Below, in pieces: positions 51,579 to 60,632 of a DNA stretch of 64,000 nt. Every line of letters begins with the position of its first letter. Positions within the stretch are counted from its first letter, which is position 1. The notes under the pieces are model-generated. The model ran no database searches and was not told the origin of the DNA. It worked only from the letters and a program-made list of their open reading frames with translations. Source of the DNA: Streptomyces sp. NBC_01460 (GTDB lineage: Bacteria; Actinomycetota; Actinomycetes; Streptomycetales; Streptomycetaceae); NCBI RefSeq assembly GCF_036227405.1, contig NZ_CP109473.1, positions 7,936,001 to 8,000,000 on the forward strand, read 5' to 3'. A program made the translations under genes and the position numbers.

Positions 51579-54500
51579 ATGAGTGACTTCGCCACCGAAC
51601 CGCTGCTGGTCCGGGCCGAAGCGGTCCTGTCCCGTACGGAGGACTGCTGGGCGCCCGAGGAATCCGAGACGTACGAGGGCCTTCGCGGGGCCGGACTGGA
51701 CCGGGAGATCGTGGAGATCGACACCCTCCTGGCCGAGGCGACGGCCCTGGGCGGGGCGGGCAGCGGCCGGGCCGTCGCCGGGGCGGCCGACGCGGCCCCG
51801 CCCCCTCCGCCTGACGCGAGCTCCTCGGCGGGACATCCGGCCGTGGCCCGGCTGGAGGCCCGGCTGGGTGTGCTGCTCTCGATCAGGGCCGCGCTCGGCG
51901 GAGCCGACGAGGACCGGGTCAGGGCGCAGGCCCTGCTGGCGTCGGCACGGCAGTGCGGCGTGCTGAGCGAGCCTGAGCGCCTCAAGGTGCGAAAGCACCT
52001 GATCCTGCTGCTCGCCCGCCGCTTGAGCGGGGTGTCGTCGATGTTCTCCGGCTCCCTGGACGAGGCGACCTTCACCGAGATGATGTGGGTGGGCAGACCG
52101 GGCAGTCACGGTGGCCCCGGGTACGTCGAGGACCTCCAGCTGCTCCACCGACTTGCCCTCGAAGCCGGCCTCGCCGAGAAGCTCCCGGCCCCCACCGGGG
52201 GGCTCATGGACACCCTTGCCCAGCTCACGACGCTCCGGATGGACGACGGGGAAGCGGTGGCCGAGTTCGCGGAGGCGATGCGGAAGAGCTCTGCCCATCT
52301 CCCCGCGCCGCTCCGCCATGTCATGGAGACCGCTGTCGTCATGCTGCGCGCCGGCCAGGCTTCCCCCTCCCTCGTCGACGAGCCGAATCGGTCCGAATCG
52401 CGGGAGGAGGGCAACGGCCTCGTCATTCCGGAATTCCTGGCACTGATGGAGGCGACATCGCCCCAGGCCGTGCGGGGCGAGGAGATCTCCGGAATCGTCA
52501 GCCGGCTCTCACAGCCCGGCTCGCCGCTGTCGTCCCGCATGGTCGCCGCGGTGCTCCAGATCTCGCTGGGCATGCGCACCGGGGACCGCGGACGCCTCCA
52601 CAGTGCGCTGGGGCAGCTCCAGGAGGCCGCCCGTACCGGAGAGCTCGCCACCGAGGAGCAGACCGAGTGGCTCCATGTCATGGTGTCGATGCTGCTGATG
52701 CTCGCGGGCGAGACGGGTGGCAGCCTGCTGGACACGGAGGCGGCCGAAGGTCTCCTGGCGGTCCTCCCACCGTTGCCGGCCGACGGCACCAGCAGCTCGC
52801 TGCGTGTCCTCGCCGACTGTCTGCGCGTCCAGCTGCGTCTCACGGAACTGCGGGAAGCGCGGGACCTCGCCGCCACGGACCTGCTCATCGACGAGCTCCA
52901 CGACCTCGACGCCGGGGCGCTTGCCGCCGACGAGATGCTGGGGGTCCTGGAATACACGCTGGGGTACGCCTATCTGTCCCGCGCCCAGATGTCCCGCTCG
53001 CACGCGGACATGCATCAGGCCGTCATGCATATGGAAACCGCGTCGGAGAGCCTCGGGGGGATCGTCGCCTTCGAGACGCTGACCGATGTGAACGCGGCCC
53101 CCGTGCACGCCTTGCACACCATGCTCGGGTCGGACCCGGAACACCTGAGGGAGGGCCTCCGGCGTACTCGTTCCGCGCTGGGAAGGCCGGGCGTCACCTT
53201 CGACTTCGAGATCAAGACGCGGACCTCCCTGGCGATCGGGCTGGACACCCTCTACCTGCGCACCGGGGCCCCTGACGCCTTGGACGAATCCATCGCCGAG
53301 CTGGAGAGTGCGTGCCGACTTCTTCCGCCCGAGGGAGCCCCGGACGCGCAGACCGTGCACTGGCTGCTCGCCTCCCGGCTGGCTGACCGGGCGACCGCCC
53401 GCCCCGGCACCCCCCAGGCCGCGGAGGACCTCCCGGGCGCCGTGTCCGCCGCCCGCCGCTCGCTGCGGGCCATCGCGGACGAGGTCCTGCTCCAGCTCGG
53501 TGTTCGTCACGGTCTGCGCGCTGCCCGTCGAGGCGCGGACCACGGCTGCACCGCAGCCTCCTGGGCGCTGGGCGCAGGACAGACGGAAGACGCGATCGAC
53601 TGTCTGGAGGCGGGGCGTTCCCTGGTGCTGGCGGCGACCGCCGAGTCCAGGAGCGTCGCTGACCGGCTCGAGGCTCTGGGCGCCGGGGAGCTCGCGGCCC
53701 GGTGGCGCGAGGCTGTCTTGCCCACGGCGCCCGGCACGGGGGAAGCACCACCTCTCGAAGCTGTGTTCGCGCCGGGCGGGGACGGCCCCCGGCTCCCCGG
53801 CGATGTGCGGCGGCAGGCCCTCGACCTGCTGCGCTCGGAGCAGCGGGCGACCGACGACCTGACGCCCGCCGACAGGGTGGCCGCGCTGCGGGACGGGCTG
53901 GTCCGGGCGGACGTGGACGCCCTCGTCCATCTGCTGCCCGGCGGCGGCACGGACGACGGCGCGGTCCTTCTGGTCACGCCCGAGGGACCTGCCCGGTCCG
54001 TGCCCCTGTCCGCGCTCTCCGCCGAGGGGCGCGCACCGGTCTCCGCCTTTGTGGAGGCGCAAGCGGAACGTAAACGGGTGGACGACGACCCCAGTTCATC
54101 CCCGCAGGAGACGCGGCGCGCCGAGACACGGTGGCGGGAGGCGTTCGACGAGGTGTGCGCGTGGGCCGGGGAGGTGCTGACACCTGTACTGGACACGTTG
54201 CGCGTGTGGCCGCGGGCTCTCGCCGAATCAGGCCTGGCCCCCGCTCCGGCGGGCGACGGCCGGGCTCCCCGGGCGGTGCGGTTGGTCCTCGTGCCGTGCG
54301 GCAGCCTCGGCGTGGTGCCCTGGCCGGCGGCGGTGGTGCGTCCCCCGGCGGAGCTGGGCGGCCCCGGGGCGGTGCGGGCCCTCGAGATCGCGGTGATCAC
54401 GCATGCTGCGTCGGGCCAGGAGTTCCTGCGGGCGTCGGCCCGGGCCCGCATGGCCCCCGGCGAACGTCCCGCGCTGGCCTTCCACGCTGACGACCAACTG

Positions 54501-55193
54501 GCCTGGGCGGAGGAGGAGATCAAGATCCTGAACGAGATCTACTATCCGCACGCCGAGGTGTACCGGGACGAAAACTCGCCCGCCACCCCGGAGACCGTCC
54601 TGTCCCTGCTCGGTGGACGTGCCGAGTCCGCCGCGTCCCTGGTCCATCTCTCCTGCCACGGCACCGCGGGACCCGATCCCACGACGTCCGCTCTCCGGTT
54701 GGCGCCCTCCCGCCCGGGCGGCTCCACGGGCGAGGAGGGGGCGGCTCCGGACTGCGACGACGCGCCGCTCACCCTCGCCACCCTGCTGGAAACCCCGCAC
54801 GACGGTGAGGCCTACCGCTCGCGGGGGCCGCTCGTGGTGTGCGGTGCCTGCGAGACCGATCTCACCACTCGCGACCACGACGAGGCGCTGACCGTGACGT
54901 CCGTGCTGGTGCACCGGCTGGCGGCCGACGCCGTCGGAACGCGCTGGGGCGTGGACGACGACGAGTCCGAGATCCTGATGCTGGTGCTGCACGACCGGCT
55001 TGCCGCCGGTTCGGCACCGCCGGACGCACTGCGAGCGGCTCAGCGCTGGATGCTCGCCGACCCCGGTGCGCGGCCGCCGGTGCGGGCGCTGGAGCGGGTC
55101 CGGGCCCGGCGCTGGAACAGGGACTTCCGCCGCACCGACGTCTGGGCGGCCTTCGTCCATCACGGCAACCCCTCAGGAGGTACGGAGCAGTGA
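51579..55193 (+). CDS. CHAT-domain (caspase-like) protein with long helical repeat region
   Basis: This 1204-residue protein has a C-terminal CHAT peptidase domain (about 820-1190). The catalytic dyad is His1027 (SLVHLSCHG) and Cys1091 (VVCGACETDL), and the conserved LVPCGSLGVVPWPAA and WGVDDDESEILMLVLHDRL blocks are present. The first 800 residues are helical and TPR-like, with paired helices around ADEMLGVLEYTLGYAYLSRAQ, LAIGLDTLYLRTGAPDALDES and AIDCLEAGRSLVLAATAESRS. CHAT proteases (bacterial caspase/separase relatives) cut partner proteins in stress or phage-defence responses; TPR parts sense the trigger. GGAGGAAC precedes the ATG. Its stop overlaps the GTG of the antitoxin-like gene, so the products are co-translated. 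Confidence 0.92.
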   Translation: MSDFATEPLLVRAEAVLSRTEDCWAPEESETYEGLRGAGLDREIVEIDTLLAEATALGGAGSGRAVAGAADAAPPPPPDASSSAGHPAVARLEARLGVLLSIRAALGGADEDRVRAQALLASARQCGVLSEPERLKVRKHLILLLARRLSGVSSMFSGSLDEATFTEMMWVGRPGSHGGPGYVEDLQLLHRLALEAGLAEKLPAPTGGLMDTLAQLTTLRMDDGEAVAEFAEAMRKSSAHLPAPLRHVMETAVVMLRAGQASPSLVDEPNRSESREEGNGLVIPEFLALMEATSPQAVRGEEISGIVSRLSQPGSPLSSRMVAAVLQISLGMRTGDRGRLHSALGQLQEAARTGELATEEQTEWLHVMVSMLLMLAGETGGSLLDTEAAEGLLAVLPPLPADGTSSSLRVLADCLRVQLRLTELREARDLAATDLLIDELHDLDAGALAADEMLGVLEYTLGYAYLSRAQMSRSHADMHQAVMHMETASESLGGIVAFETLTDVNAAPVHALHTMLGSDPEHLREGLRRTRSALGRPGVTFDFEIKTRTSLAIGLDTLYLRTGAPDALDESIAELESACRLLPPEGAPDAQTVHWLLASRLADRATARPGTPQAAEDLPGAVSAARRSLRAIADEVLLQLGVRHGLRAARRGADHGCTAASWALGAGQTEDAIDCLEAGRSLVLAATAESRSVADRLEALGAGELAARWREAVLPTAPGTGEAPPLEAVFAPGGDGPRLPGDVRRQALDLLRSEQRATDDLTPADRVAALRDGLVRADVDALVHLLPGGGTDDGAVLLVTPEGPARSVPLSALSAEGRAPVSAFVEAQAERKRVDDDPSSSPQETRRAETRWREAFDEVCAWAGEVLTPVLDTLRVWPRALAESGLAPAPAGDGRAPRAVRLVLVPCGSLGVVPWPAAVVRPPAELGGPGAVRALEIAVITHAASGQEFLRASARARMAPGERPALAFHADDQLAWAEEEIKILNEIYYPHAEVYRDENSPATPETVLSLLGGRAESAASLVHLSCHGTAGPDPTTSALRLAPSRPGGSTGEEGAAPDCDDAPLTLATLLETPHDGEAYRSRGPLVVCGACETDLTTRDHDEALTVTSVLVHRLAADAVGTRWGVDDDESEILMLVLHDRLAAGSAPPDALRAAQRWMLADPGARPPVRALERVRARRWNRDFRRTDVWAAFVHHGNPSGGTEQ

Positions 55194-55918
55194 CCCCGGA
55201 AGACCTGCTGGCGCTCCTGGTGACGCATCAGGAGTCTCTGGCCGCCGATCTGCACGACGAGGAGGACCGGGAGGAGGTGGCTGCCGCGCTGCGCGAGTTG
55301 CGCGACGCGGTGACGGCCGGCCGGCCGGTCTCCCCGGCCATGCGGCGACTGCGCCGGGCGCTCTCCGCGCTGCCGCCCGAGCATCCGGTGTCCGACTCGC
55401 TGGGAAGCCGCAGGTACGCGGCCGACGGCACGAAGGGCAGAGCGCTGCCGACCGCCGACGCGATCGGGACGGTGCTGAACCTGCTGGAGCCGAGGTCCGC
55501 AACAGCCGCACCTGACCCCGGGCCTGAGACATGCGCCGAACCGGCCCGGGATCCGGCGGAGTTGTTGCTGGCGGCCAGGGAGCGACTGCTCCGTGCACCC
55601 GCTCTGAGCGAGCGGGAGCACGCCGAACTCCTCATCTCGCACGGGAACCAGCCGGGCCTGATCCGACTCGCCGATCCCCGGCCCGGACGGTCCGGAGCGC
55701 GCTGTCCGCGCTTCCAGTTCCGGGCCGGCACCCTGCAGCCGCACCCTGTGGTGCTGCGCATCAACGGCCTGCTCCGCGCCGAAGTGGACCCATGGGGCGC
55801 GGCCGACTGGTGGCTGGGCGGCAACAGTTGGCTGCACGGAACTCCCGCTGACCTCCTGGGCACACTGCCCGACGAGGAGCTGGAAGGTGCGGCGCTCGAA
55901 CTGGTGGAGGCGGACTGA
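55190..55918 (+). CDS. MbcA/ParS/Xre (DUF2384) antitoxin-like protein
   Basis: This 242-residue protein has a helical N-terminal half (LLALLVTHQESLAADLHDEEDREEVAAALREL) and a C-terminal region (about 165-242) matching the DUF2384 toxin-binding form. CPRFQFRAG is followed by HPVVLRINGLLRAEVDPWGAADWWLGGNSWLHG and TPADLLGTLPDEEL, the family's FPxFQF...D.W..A.WL..P...L.G.SP.dLL pattern. The N-terminal XRE-type DNA-binding domain is not clearly seen, and the protein is longer than usual (about 150). AGGAGG precedes the GTG, which overlaps the CHAT stop (GTGA), and its stop overlaps the RES gene (TGATG). It should neutralise the RES partner. Confidence 0.82.
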   Translation: MTPEDLLALLVTHQESLAADLHDEEDREEVAAALRELRDAVTAGRPVSPAMRRLRRALSALPPEHPVSDSLGSRRYAADGTKGRALPTADAIGTVLNLLEPRSATAAPDPGPETCAEPARDPAELLLAARERLLRAPALSEREHAELLISHGNQPGLIRLADPRPGRSGARCPRFQFRAGTLQPHPVVLRINGLLRAEVDPWGAADWWLGGNSWLHGTPADLLGTLPDEELEGAALELVEAD

Positions 55919-56577
55919 TGGCGCTGCAGGCCCCGCCCGAGGGCGTCGTCATGGAACCAATGCTCACCGTGCTCCCGGCCGGCAGCCTCATATGGCGGTG
56001 CCACAGCCATCGTTACGGCGGGGCGGAGTTCAACCCCCACCCGGCGCATGAGTACTTCAAGGGAAGCCGCTTCGACGCCACGGAGCGCGATCCCTACCCC
56101 TACCTCTACGCCGCACTGGACCCGGTGACCGCGCTGGCCGAGGTCTTCCTGCGGTCCGTGGAGTTCGACAGCGGGTCGGGGGTCCGGCTGATTCCGTGGG
56201 CGCAGGCCTCCATGTACCGGCTTTCCGCGCTGCGCACCACCGAGGACGTCACGCTCCTCGACCTGACGACGGCCGAGGGTCTGGCGTCGGTGTGGCAGGA
56301 CGAATGGCTGATCGACTGCGAGGAACGCGAGTACGACAAGACGCGGTACTGGGTCCAGGTGATGCGCCGGCACTGCACCGCCGCGCAGGGACTGCGGTGG
56401 ACGTCCAAGAGGTGCCGGCCCCGTGCCGCCGTGCAGTTCTTCGGCGACCGGGGTGCGCCGTGCCCGGCGGACCGGGAGCCGGAGGAGAGCTGGCGGCTGG
56501 ACTCCCCGGAAGGTCTGGAGAGGGCCAACCGGCTCCTGAGCCCCTTGCGGTCGGTGATCTCCGCACCCCTGAACTGA
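55918..56577 (+). CDS. RES-domain toxin-like NAD-degrading enzyme
   Basis: This 219-residue RES-domain protein has the family pattern Arg27 (SLIWRCHSHRYG), Phe/Phe and Arg51 (YFKGSRFD), Tyr-rich YPYLYAALDPVTALAEVFLRS with Glu75, and a later WRLDSPEG segment. RES toxins (MbcT, Res of Pseudomonas and Photorhabdus) break NAD+ by hydrolysis or phosphorolysis and stop growth. ATG 55918 has GGAGG seven bases upstream and overlaps the antitoxin-like gene; ATG 55951 is an alternative that would remove 11 residues. It is the last gene of the triad; a perfect hairpin follows. Partner and family context support a toxin role. Confidence 0.85.
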   Translation: MALQAPPEGVVMEPMLTVLPAGSLIWRCHSHRYGGAEFNPHPAHEYFKGSRFDATERDPYPYLYAALDPVTALAEVFLRSVEFDSGSGVRLIPWAQASMYRLSALRTTEDVTLLDLTTAEGLASVWQDEWLIDCEEREYDKTRYWVQVMRRHCTAAQGLRWTSKRCRPRAAVQFFGDRGAPCPADREPEESWRLDSPEGLERANRLLSPLRSVISAPLN

Positions 56578-56593
56578 CCTGCGGCATGGTGAG

Positions 56594-56636
56594 AGCCCGC
56601 TGCTCCAGCCCTTCGCAAGGGCTGGAGCAGCGGGCT
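56594..56636. terminator. perfect 20-bp hairpin, bidirectional terminator
   Basis: The left arm (56594-56613, starting AGCCCGCTGCTCC) pairs without mismatch with the right arm (56617-56636) across a 3-base loop CGC. It lies 17 bases after the RES stop and 33 bases before the stop of the convergent membrane gene, so it ends both transcription units. Confidence 0.85.
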
Positions 56637-56668
56637 CCGTGACGTGGGCGGGCGTACGCGGCCCCAGG

Positions 56669-58222
56669 TCAGGCGGAGACCTCGCTGCGGGTCATCGGGA
56701 GGAGGGGCCACTTCTGGGACAGCCGCATCGCCGCCTCCGTCACCGCCGGCTCCTTGGCCGTCATGAGGAACCCGTCGAGGTAGCGGTGGGCCGCCGCCTC
56801 GTGGAATTCACGGGCGGCCCGCACCCTGTCCTCCGCCGCGGCCCTGCGCTCCTCGCGCCGGGCGTCGGCCGTGTCCGCGGTGACGCGTCGGCGCTCCGCC
56901 TCGACCAGGCTGAGTTCCCGCCGTCGTACCAGCTCGCCGCGGCGTTCGATCGCAGTGCGGTAGGCGTCCAGGTGCGGGTGCTCCTTGCACAGCGCGAGCA
57001 GGAAACCGATGCCTCCGGAAAGGACGAGGAGGGCGACGAACAGCCAGGTCACCGTCCACGGTTCCAGGTCCAGCCGCTCGATCAGACTGCCGGCGGCGGT
57101 GTCCGTGTCGGCGGGGCGGAACCCGTCGGAGGCAGGCGCGGGCTCCTCGGTCTGCATGACGTACTTGGCGCGGACGACGCCGAGCACGCCGGTCAGGAAG
57201 ACCCAGACACCCAGCAAGGACAGCGCCGGGAACCAGACTGCCCGGAACGAGCCCGTCTCCGGTCCTCGTCGCAGTACCAGACCAGCCAGGTGAGGCAGCA
57301 TCACCATCACGACTGCCGTGCCCACCGCGAGCACACCGGTCTGCAGGTCCACATTGACGTTGCCGACGCCGTGGAACGGCTGGTAGGCCACCCAGTAGAT
57401 GGGCAGCTCGACCGCGAGGATGAGGCCCAACAGACTCCACCTCATCCAGTCCGGGACGGCGGGCCGCTTGTGGAGCCCTTCCCACGCGCGGGCCAGCCCG
57501 GTGCCCGTCGACGCCCCGGTCCGGCGCGGCGCCGGAGCCGCAGGGGTGGGGGAGGGCTGTCCCACGTTCACCCACTGCTGGTCACCGGCGTCCGGGGCCC
57601 CCCGGGCGCCGGATGTCTCGCCGTCCTCGCCGTCCGTCCCCTCGGCCGGGCCCCGGCCCTGGGGGGCCTGCCCTTCGCGGCCCTCCAGCGCCCTTCTCTC
57701 CACGCGTTCGCGCAGTGAGTCACGGAAGCGGTTCCAGGCGGTCGAGCGCATAGCCAGCAGGTCGAGCTGACGGGTGGTGGTGGCGATCTGTTCGTCGGTC
57801 CTGGCCACTTCCCTGTCGATCAGCTCCACCTCGGCCCGAAGCCGCGCGGTCTCGGCGAGGGCATGCGCGTCGTCGTATCGCGCCTGTTCCTCGGCGTGGT
57901 GCGCCTCCTCACCGAAGCGCCGGATGACCCGGTCCCGCAGCGACGCCAGTTCGGCGAAGAACGGAATCCGGTCGTCGCTCTGCAGCACCAGTGCGTCCAG
58001 CGCCCCGCTGCGGGCGGCGGCGGCGCCGCGGTGTTCGGCGTCGTCCAGGAAGCGTCGCTCGGCCCGGATGTCCAGCACCGCCGGGCCGACGGGGACCGGC
58101 CGGGTACCGTCCCGCCGCCCCCTGGACACTCCCCGCCGCCGGGAGCCCTGGCCGTCGGTCCGCTGAGCGGACCGGCGCCACCGGCTCGGCCGGGGCGGTT
58201 CACCTGTAGTCGTCGTGGACAT
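56669..58222 (-). CDS. membrane protein with coiled-coil arms
   Basis: This 517-residue protein has no recognised family. The N-terminal half (to about 190) is charged and coiled-coil-like (EEAHHAEEQARYDDAHALAETARLRAEVELIDREVARTDEQ), and a low-complexity Pro/Ala linker follows. Four hydrophobic segments lie in the middle (WSLLGLILAVELPIYWVAY, GVLAVGTAVVMVMLPHLAGLV, FPALSLLGVWVFLTGVLGVV, WLFVALLVLSGGIGFLLAL). A C-terminal charged helix with AERRRVTADTADARREERRAAAEDRVRAAREF returns to coiled coil. GGGAGGG precedes ATG 58222. It overlaps the end of the vWA-like lipoprotein gene by 23 bases. It could scaffold the secreted vWA protein at the membrane. Confidence 0.78.
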   Translation of the reverse strand: MSTTTTGEPPRPSRWRRSAQRTDGQGSRRRGVSRGRRDGTRPVPVGPAVLDIRAERRFLDDAEHRGAAAARSGALDALVLQSDDRIPFFAELASLRDRVIRRFGEEAHHAEEQARYDDAHALAETARLRAEVELIDREVARTDEQIATTTRQLDLLAMRSTAWNRFRDSLRERVERRALEGREGQAPQGRGPAEGTDGEDGETSGARGAPDAGDQQWVNVGQPSPTPAAPAPRRTGASTGTGLARAWEGLHKRPAVPDWMRWSLLGLILAVELPIYWVAYQPFHGVGNVNVDLQTGVLAVGTAVVMVMLPHLAGLVLRRGPETGSFRAVWFPALSLLGVWVFLTGVLGVVRAKYVMQTEEPAPASDGFRPADTDTAAGSLIERLDLEPWTVTWLFVALLVLSGGIGFLLALCKEHPHLDAYRTAIERRGELVRRRELSLVEAERRRVTADTADARREERRAAAEDRVRAAREFHEAAAHRYLDGFLMTAKEPAVTEAAMRLSQKWPLLPMTRSEVSA

Positions 58223-58955
58223 GGGCCTGCGCCCTCCCTTCCAGCATCTCGGCCCAGAAGGCCTCGAAGTTCTCGCTCTCGCTGGGCTTGCCGTTGTATT
58301 GCATGCCGAGGCCGACCGGGTAGACATGCATGCCCTTGAGCCCGGGGAGGCCCCGCTGTTTCACCAGGGTGTCGAGGGCCGTCTCCCGCTTCTGCGCGGT
58401 CGACAGGTCGGCCCGGGAGATCTTGAACTCCTTGTCGGCCTGGGCGAAGTCGCTGACGACCAGCAGCTTGGCGTCCGGCCCGTCCCCGGGCATGGTCTCG
58501 CTGATGCGGTCCAGCGCCCCCCAGACATCCGACCCGTTCTGAGCTCGTGCGCACTCCAGTTCCTCGAGCGCCTTCCTGCCGGCGACGCCTCGGGACTTGG
58601 CGCGTGCGCTGTCCTGGTCGGTGGTCTCGCTGCCGGGCGGGTCGAGATCGACGTCCGACACCTGGCAGGACGAGGCTTTGGAGGAGCGGGTGATGGGTGC
58701 GAACTCCACCGTGCCGCACTCCTGTTCTTCGAGGAACGGCATGAGGCTGTTCTTGAGCTTCGCTTCCGCGTCGAACCCCTTCTCGGTCGCTGAACCGGAC
58801 CCGGATCCGTCGATGACGACACCGCACGGGGTGGTGAGCGGGTCGGGCTGTGAGGTGCAAGAGGCCAGCGCGGCCAGCAGCCCTAGCGCCGGGGCCACAG
58901 CGGCCACGCGGCGGAGTCCGGGCGCCCGCCGGCCGTCAGGGACTGAGCGATGCAC
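58200..58955 (-). CDS. von Willebrand A-like lipoprotein
   Basis: This 251-residue lipoprotein has signal peptide residues 1-32 with lipobox LAALASC. The mature part resembles a von Willebrand factor A fold: VVIDGSGSGS supplies a MIDAS-like DxSxS, a conserved second loop follows, and KLLVVSDFAQAD gives the C-terminal Asp strand. vWA proteins bind metal ions and protein partners. GTG 58955 is used because GGAGAG lies six bases upstream; longer frames are not signal-peptide-like. The 3' end overlaps the membrane coiled-coil gene by 23 bases, and 85 bases separate it from the upstream unknown gene. This is the extracytoplasmic member of the proposed signalling unit. Confidence 0.78.
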   Translation of the reverse strand: MHRSVPDGRRAPGLRRVAAVAPALGLLAALASCTSQPDPLTTPCGVVIDGSGSGSATEKGFDAEAKLKNSLMPFLEEQECGTVEFAPITRSSKASSCQVSDVDLDPPGSETTDQDSARAKSRGVAGRKALEELECARAQNGSDVWGALDRISETMPGDGPDAKLLVVSDFAQADKEFKISRADLSTAQKRETALDTLVKQRGLPGLKGMHVYPVGLGMQYNGKPSESENFEAFWAEMLEGRAQAHVHDDYR

Positions 58956-59040
58956 GGTTCTCTCCTTTCCAGGAGTTGCAGATGTTCCAGGTGTTCCACG
59001 GACCTCAGGGACCAGGTGGTACATGGTCATCGGCCTTCCC

Positions 59041-59727
59041 CTAGGCACGCCGGCCGGCGGCGGCGCCCGGCTGCTGGGTCCGCAGGATGGCAAGCGCCTG
59101 GACCACCGGCGGACCGGCCTCGTCCCGGCCGCGCTCCGCGTACCAGGAGTCCGAGTCCAGCCAGTCGTCGATCCGGTGCCACGCCGGGTCCAGCGCCATC
59201 GTGCCCGGCAGCCATCCGGCCGGGCGGAGTTCGTCCATCCGCGGCTCGGTGTCCGCAGCCGTGCGGCGGCGTCCCCGCTGCCAGGCCGCGTCCCAGTAGC
59301 AGGCCAGCAACTGGTTTCCCTCGTCGACGAGTTCCTGTGCCCTTGTGCGCTGGACGCCGGCCGCAGTGTGCCACTCGGCCACCATCCGGCCGTAGCGGGC
59401 CAGCGCGGCCGGGGCCGGCCGGCCCCGTTTCGTGTACTGGGTGACGACGCGGACCGATTCCGAGTGGATCGTCGCGACCAGTCCGCTCCGGCTGTGCAGC
59501 AGTCGCCGGAGCAGCTGCGAGCAGCCGCGCTCCACCTCGTTCCTGATCCCGACCACGTAGGGCGGCAGCGCCAGGTCCGCCGGGGCGCTGCCGGTGCGGG
59601 CGTCGGTCATGAGGGACACCAGATCCGCCGCATCGCGTCCTCCATGGAACCGGGCGCCGGTCCTGGAGAAGAATCCGAGCTTCGCCCTGCGAGGACGGCC
59701 CCCCGTTCGACCGGAGAAGTTCGTCAT
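59041..59727 (-). CDS. hypothetical protein
   Basis: This 228-residue protein of unknown function has a short basic, disordered N-terminus (TNFSGRTGGRPRRAKLGFFSRTG) and then mostly helices with several Trp and Tyr residues (AWQRGRR, WLPGTMALDPAWHRIDDWLDSDSWYAERG). No signal peptide, membrane segment or motif I recognise. GGAGG lies six bases before ATG 59727. It is first in the leftward group (unknown, vWA-like lipoprotein, membrane coiled-coil) and divergent from the radical SAM gene with 236 bases between. Co-transcription with the lipoprotein and membrane genes is likely. Confidence 0.7.
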   Translation of the reverse strand: MTNFSGRTGGRPRRAKLGFFSRTGARFHGGRDAADLVSLMTDARTGSAPADLALPPYVVGIRNEVERGCSQLLRRLLHSRSGLVATIHSESVRVVTQYTKRGRPAPAALARYGRMVAEWHTAAGVQRTRAQELVDEGNQLLACYWDAAWQRGRRRTAADTEPRMDELRPAGWLPGTMALDPAWHRIDDWLDSDSWYAERGRDEAGPPVVQALAILRTQQPGAAAGRRA

Positions 59728-59963
59728 GGAACAGCCTCCAATTTCCGTCCGCGTGGCTCCCCGAGGGAGATCCACGCATCGAGAGAGTAGCTGAATATCG
59801 GAGCGGAACGGGGCTGGTTCCAGGCGGAATTGATCATTCCCCGGCAGGTATCCGAAAAACGCCCGGAGGTCGCCCGGGCAACGGCCGAAGCATGGTGAGA
59901 GCGCGGTTGCGCGGGCGGAGTCCGGCCGCCGATACTGCTTTCCGGTGTGACGGAGGGGAGTTC

Positions 59964-60632
59964 ATGAAAGTCCGGATCAGCGGTACGCATTTCCCCCTGG
60001 GGACCCTCGGGCCGGGACAACGCCTCGGTATGTGGTTCCAGGGCTGCGGACTGGCCTGTCCGGGCTGCATGTCCCGGCACACCTGGGCTCCCGAGGGGGG
60101 AACCGCCGAGGACGTCTCCGGTCTGCTGCGGATGTGGGAGGGGGCTCTGGGCAGGGGGGCCGAGGGGCTCACCGTGAGTGGCGGTGAGCCCCTCGACCAG
60201 GCGGACGCGCTGACCGAACTGCTGCTCGGCGCCGCCCGGATCAGGGACCGGGCCGGCGGCGGGGCGGAAGGAGCCGACCTGCTGGTGTACACCGGGTATG
60301 AGCCGGACGAACTCACGGCCGCGAGACGCCAGGCGTTGCGCGGCGCCGACGCGGTGATAACCGGCCGGTTCCGGGTGGAGAGGCCGACCCGACTGGTCTG
60401 GCGTGGCTCGGCCAACCAGCGTCTGCGCCCGCTGACGCCCCGGGGCGAGACCCGGTACGCCCCTCACCTGGCGCGGGAGAGCACGGGCGGCAGGCTCCAG
60501 GCGGTGGTGGAACCGGGGCCGCCCGCCGGTGTGCGGTTCCACGGCGTGCCGCTGCGCGGCGAGCTCAGGGCCGTGGAGCAGGGACTGCGAGAGGCCGGCG
60601 TGACGCTCAGGGAGCCGAGTTGGCGTCCCTGA
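59964..60632 (+). CDS. radical SAM protein of the NrdG-like activase type
   Basis: This 222-residue radical SAM protein has the 4Fe-4S motif GCGLACPGC (Cys28, Cys32, Cys35; CxxxCxxC) after WFQ, and VSGGEPLDQ (near 71-79) for SAM binding. It looks like the small activase NrdG and other glycyl-radical activases (VRISGTHFPLGTLGPGQRLGMWFQGC). The C-terminal part (VITGRFRVERPTRLVWRGSANQRL) matches the NrdG tail, but no anaerobic ribonucleotide reductase is nearby and streptomycetes are aerobic, so it may modify a local protein. GGAGGGGAG precedes the ATG. Its 3' end overlaps the convergent macro-domain gene by 26 bases. Confidence 0.85.
   Translation: MKVRISGTHFPLGTLGPGQRLGMWFQGCGLACPGCMSRHTWAPEGGTAEDVSGLLRMWEGALGRGAEGLTVSGGEPLDQADALTELLLGAARIRDRAGGGAEGADLLVYTGYEPDELTAARRQALRGADAVITGRFRVERPTRLVWRGSANQRLRPLTPRGETRYAPHLARESTGGRLQAVVEPGPPAGVRFHGVPLRGELRAVEQGLREAGVTLREPSWRP

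Noticed and set aside
59964..60632. Calling the radical SAM gene nrdG
   Set aside because: The motif pattern fits, but no nrdD-type glycyl radical reductase is present and an aerobic actinomycete is likely, so the specific name is not justified.
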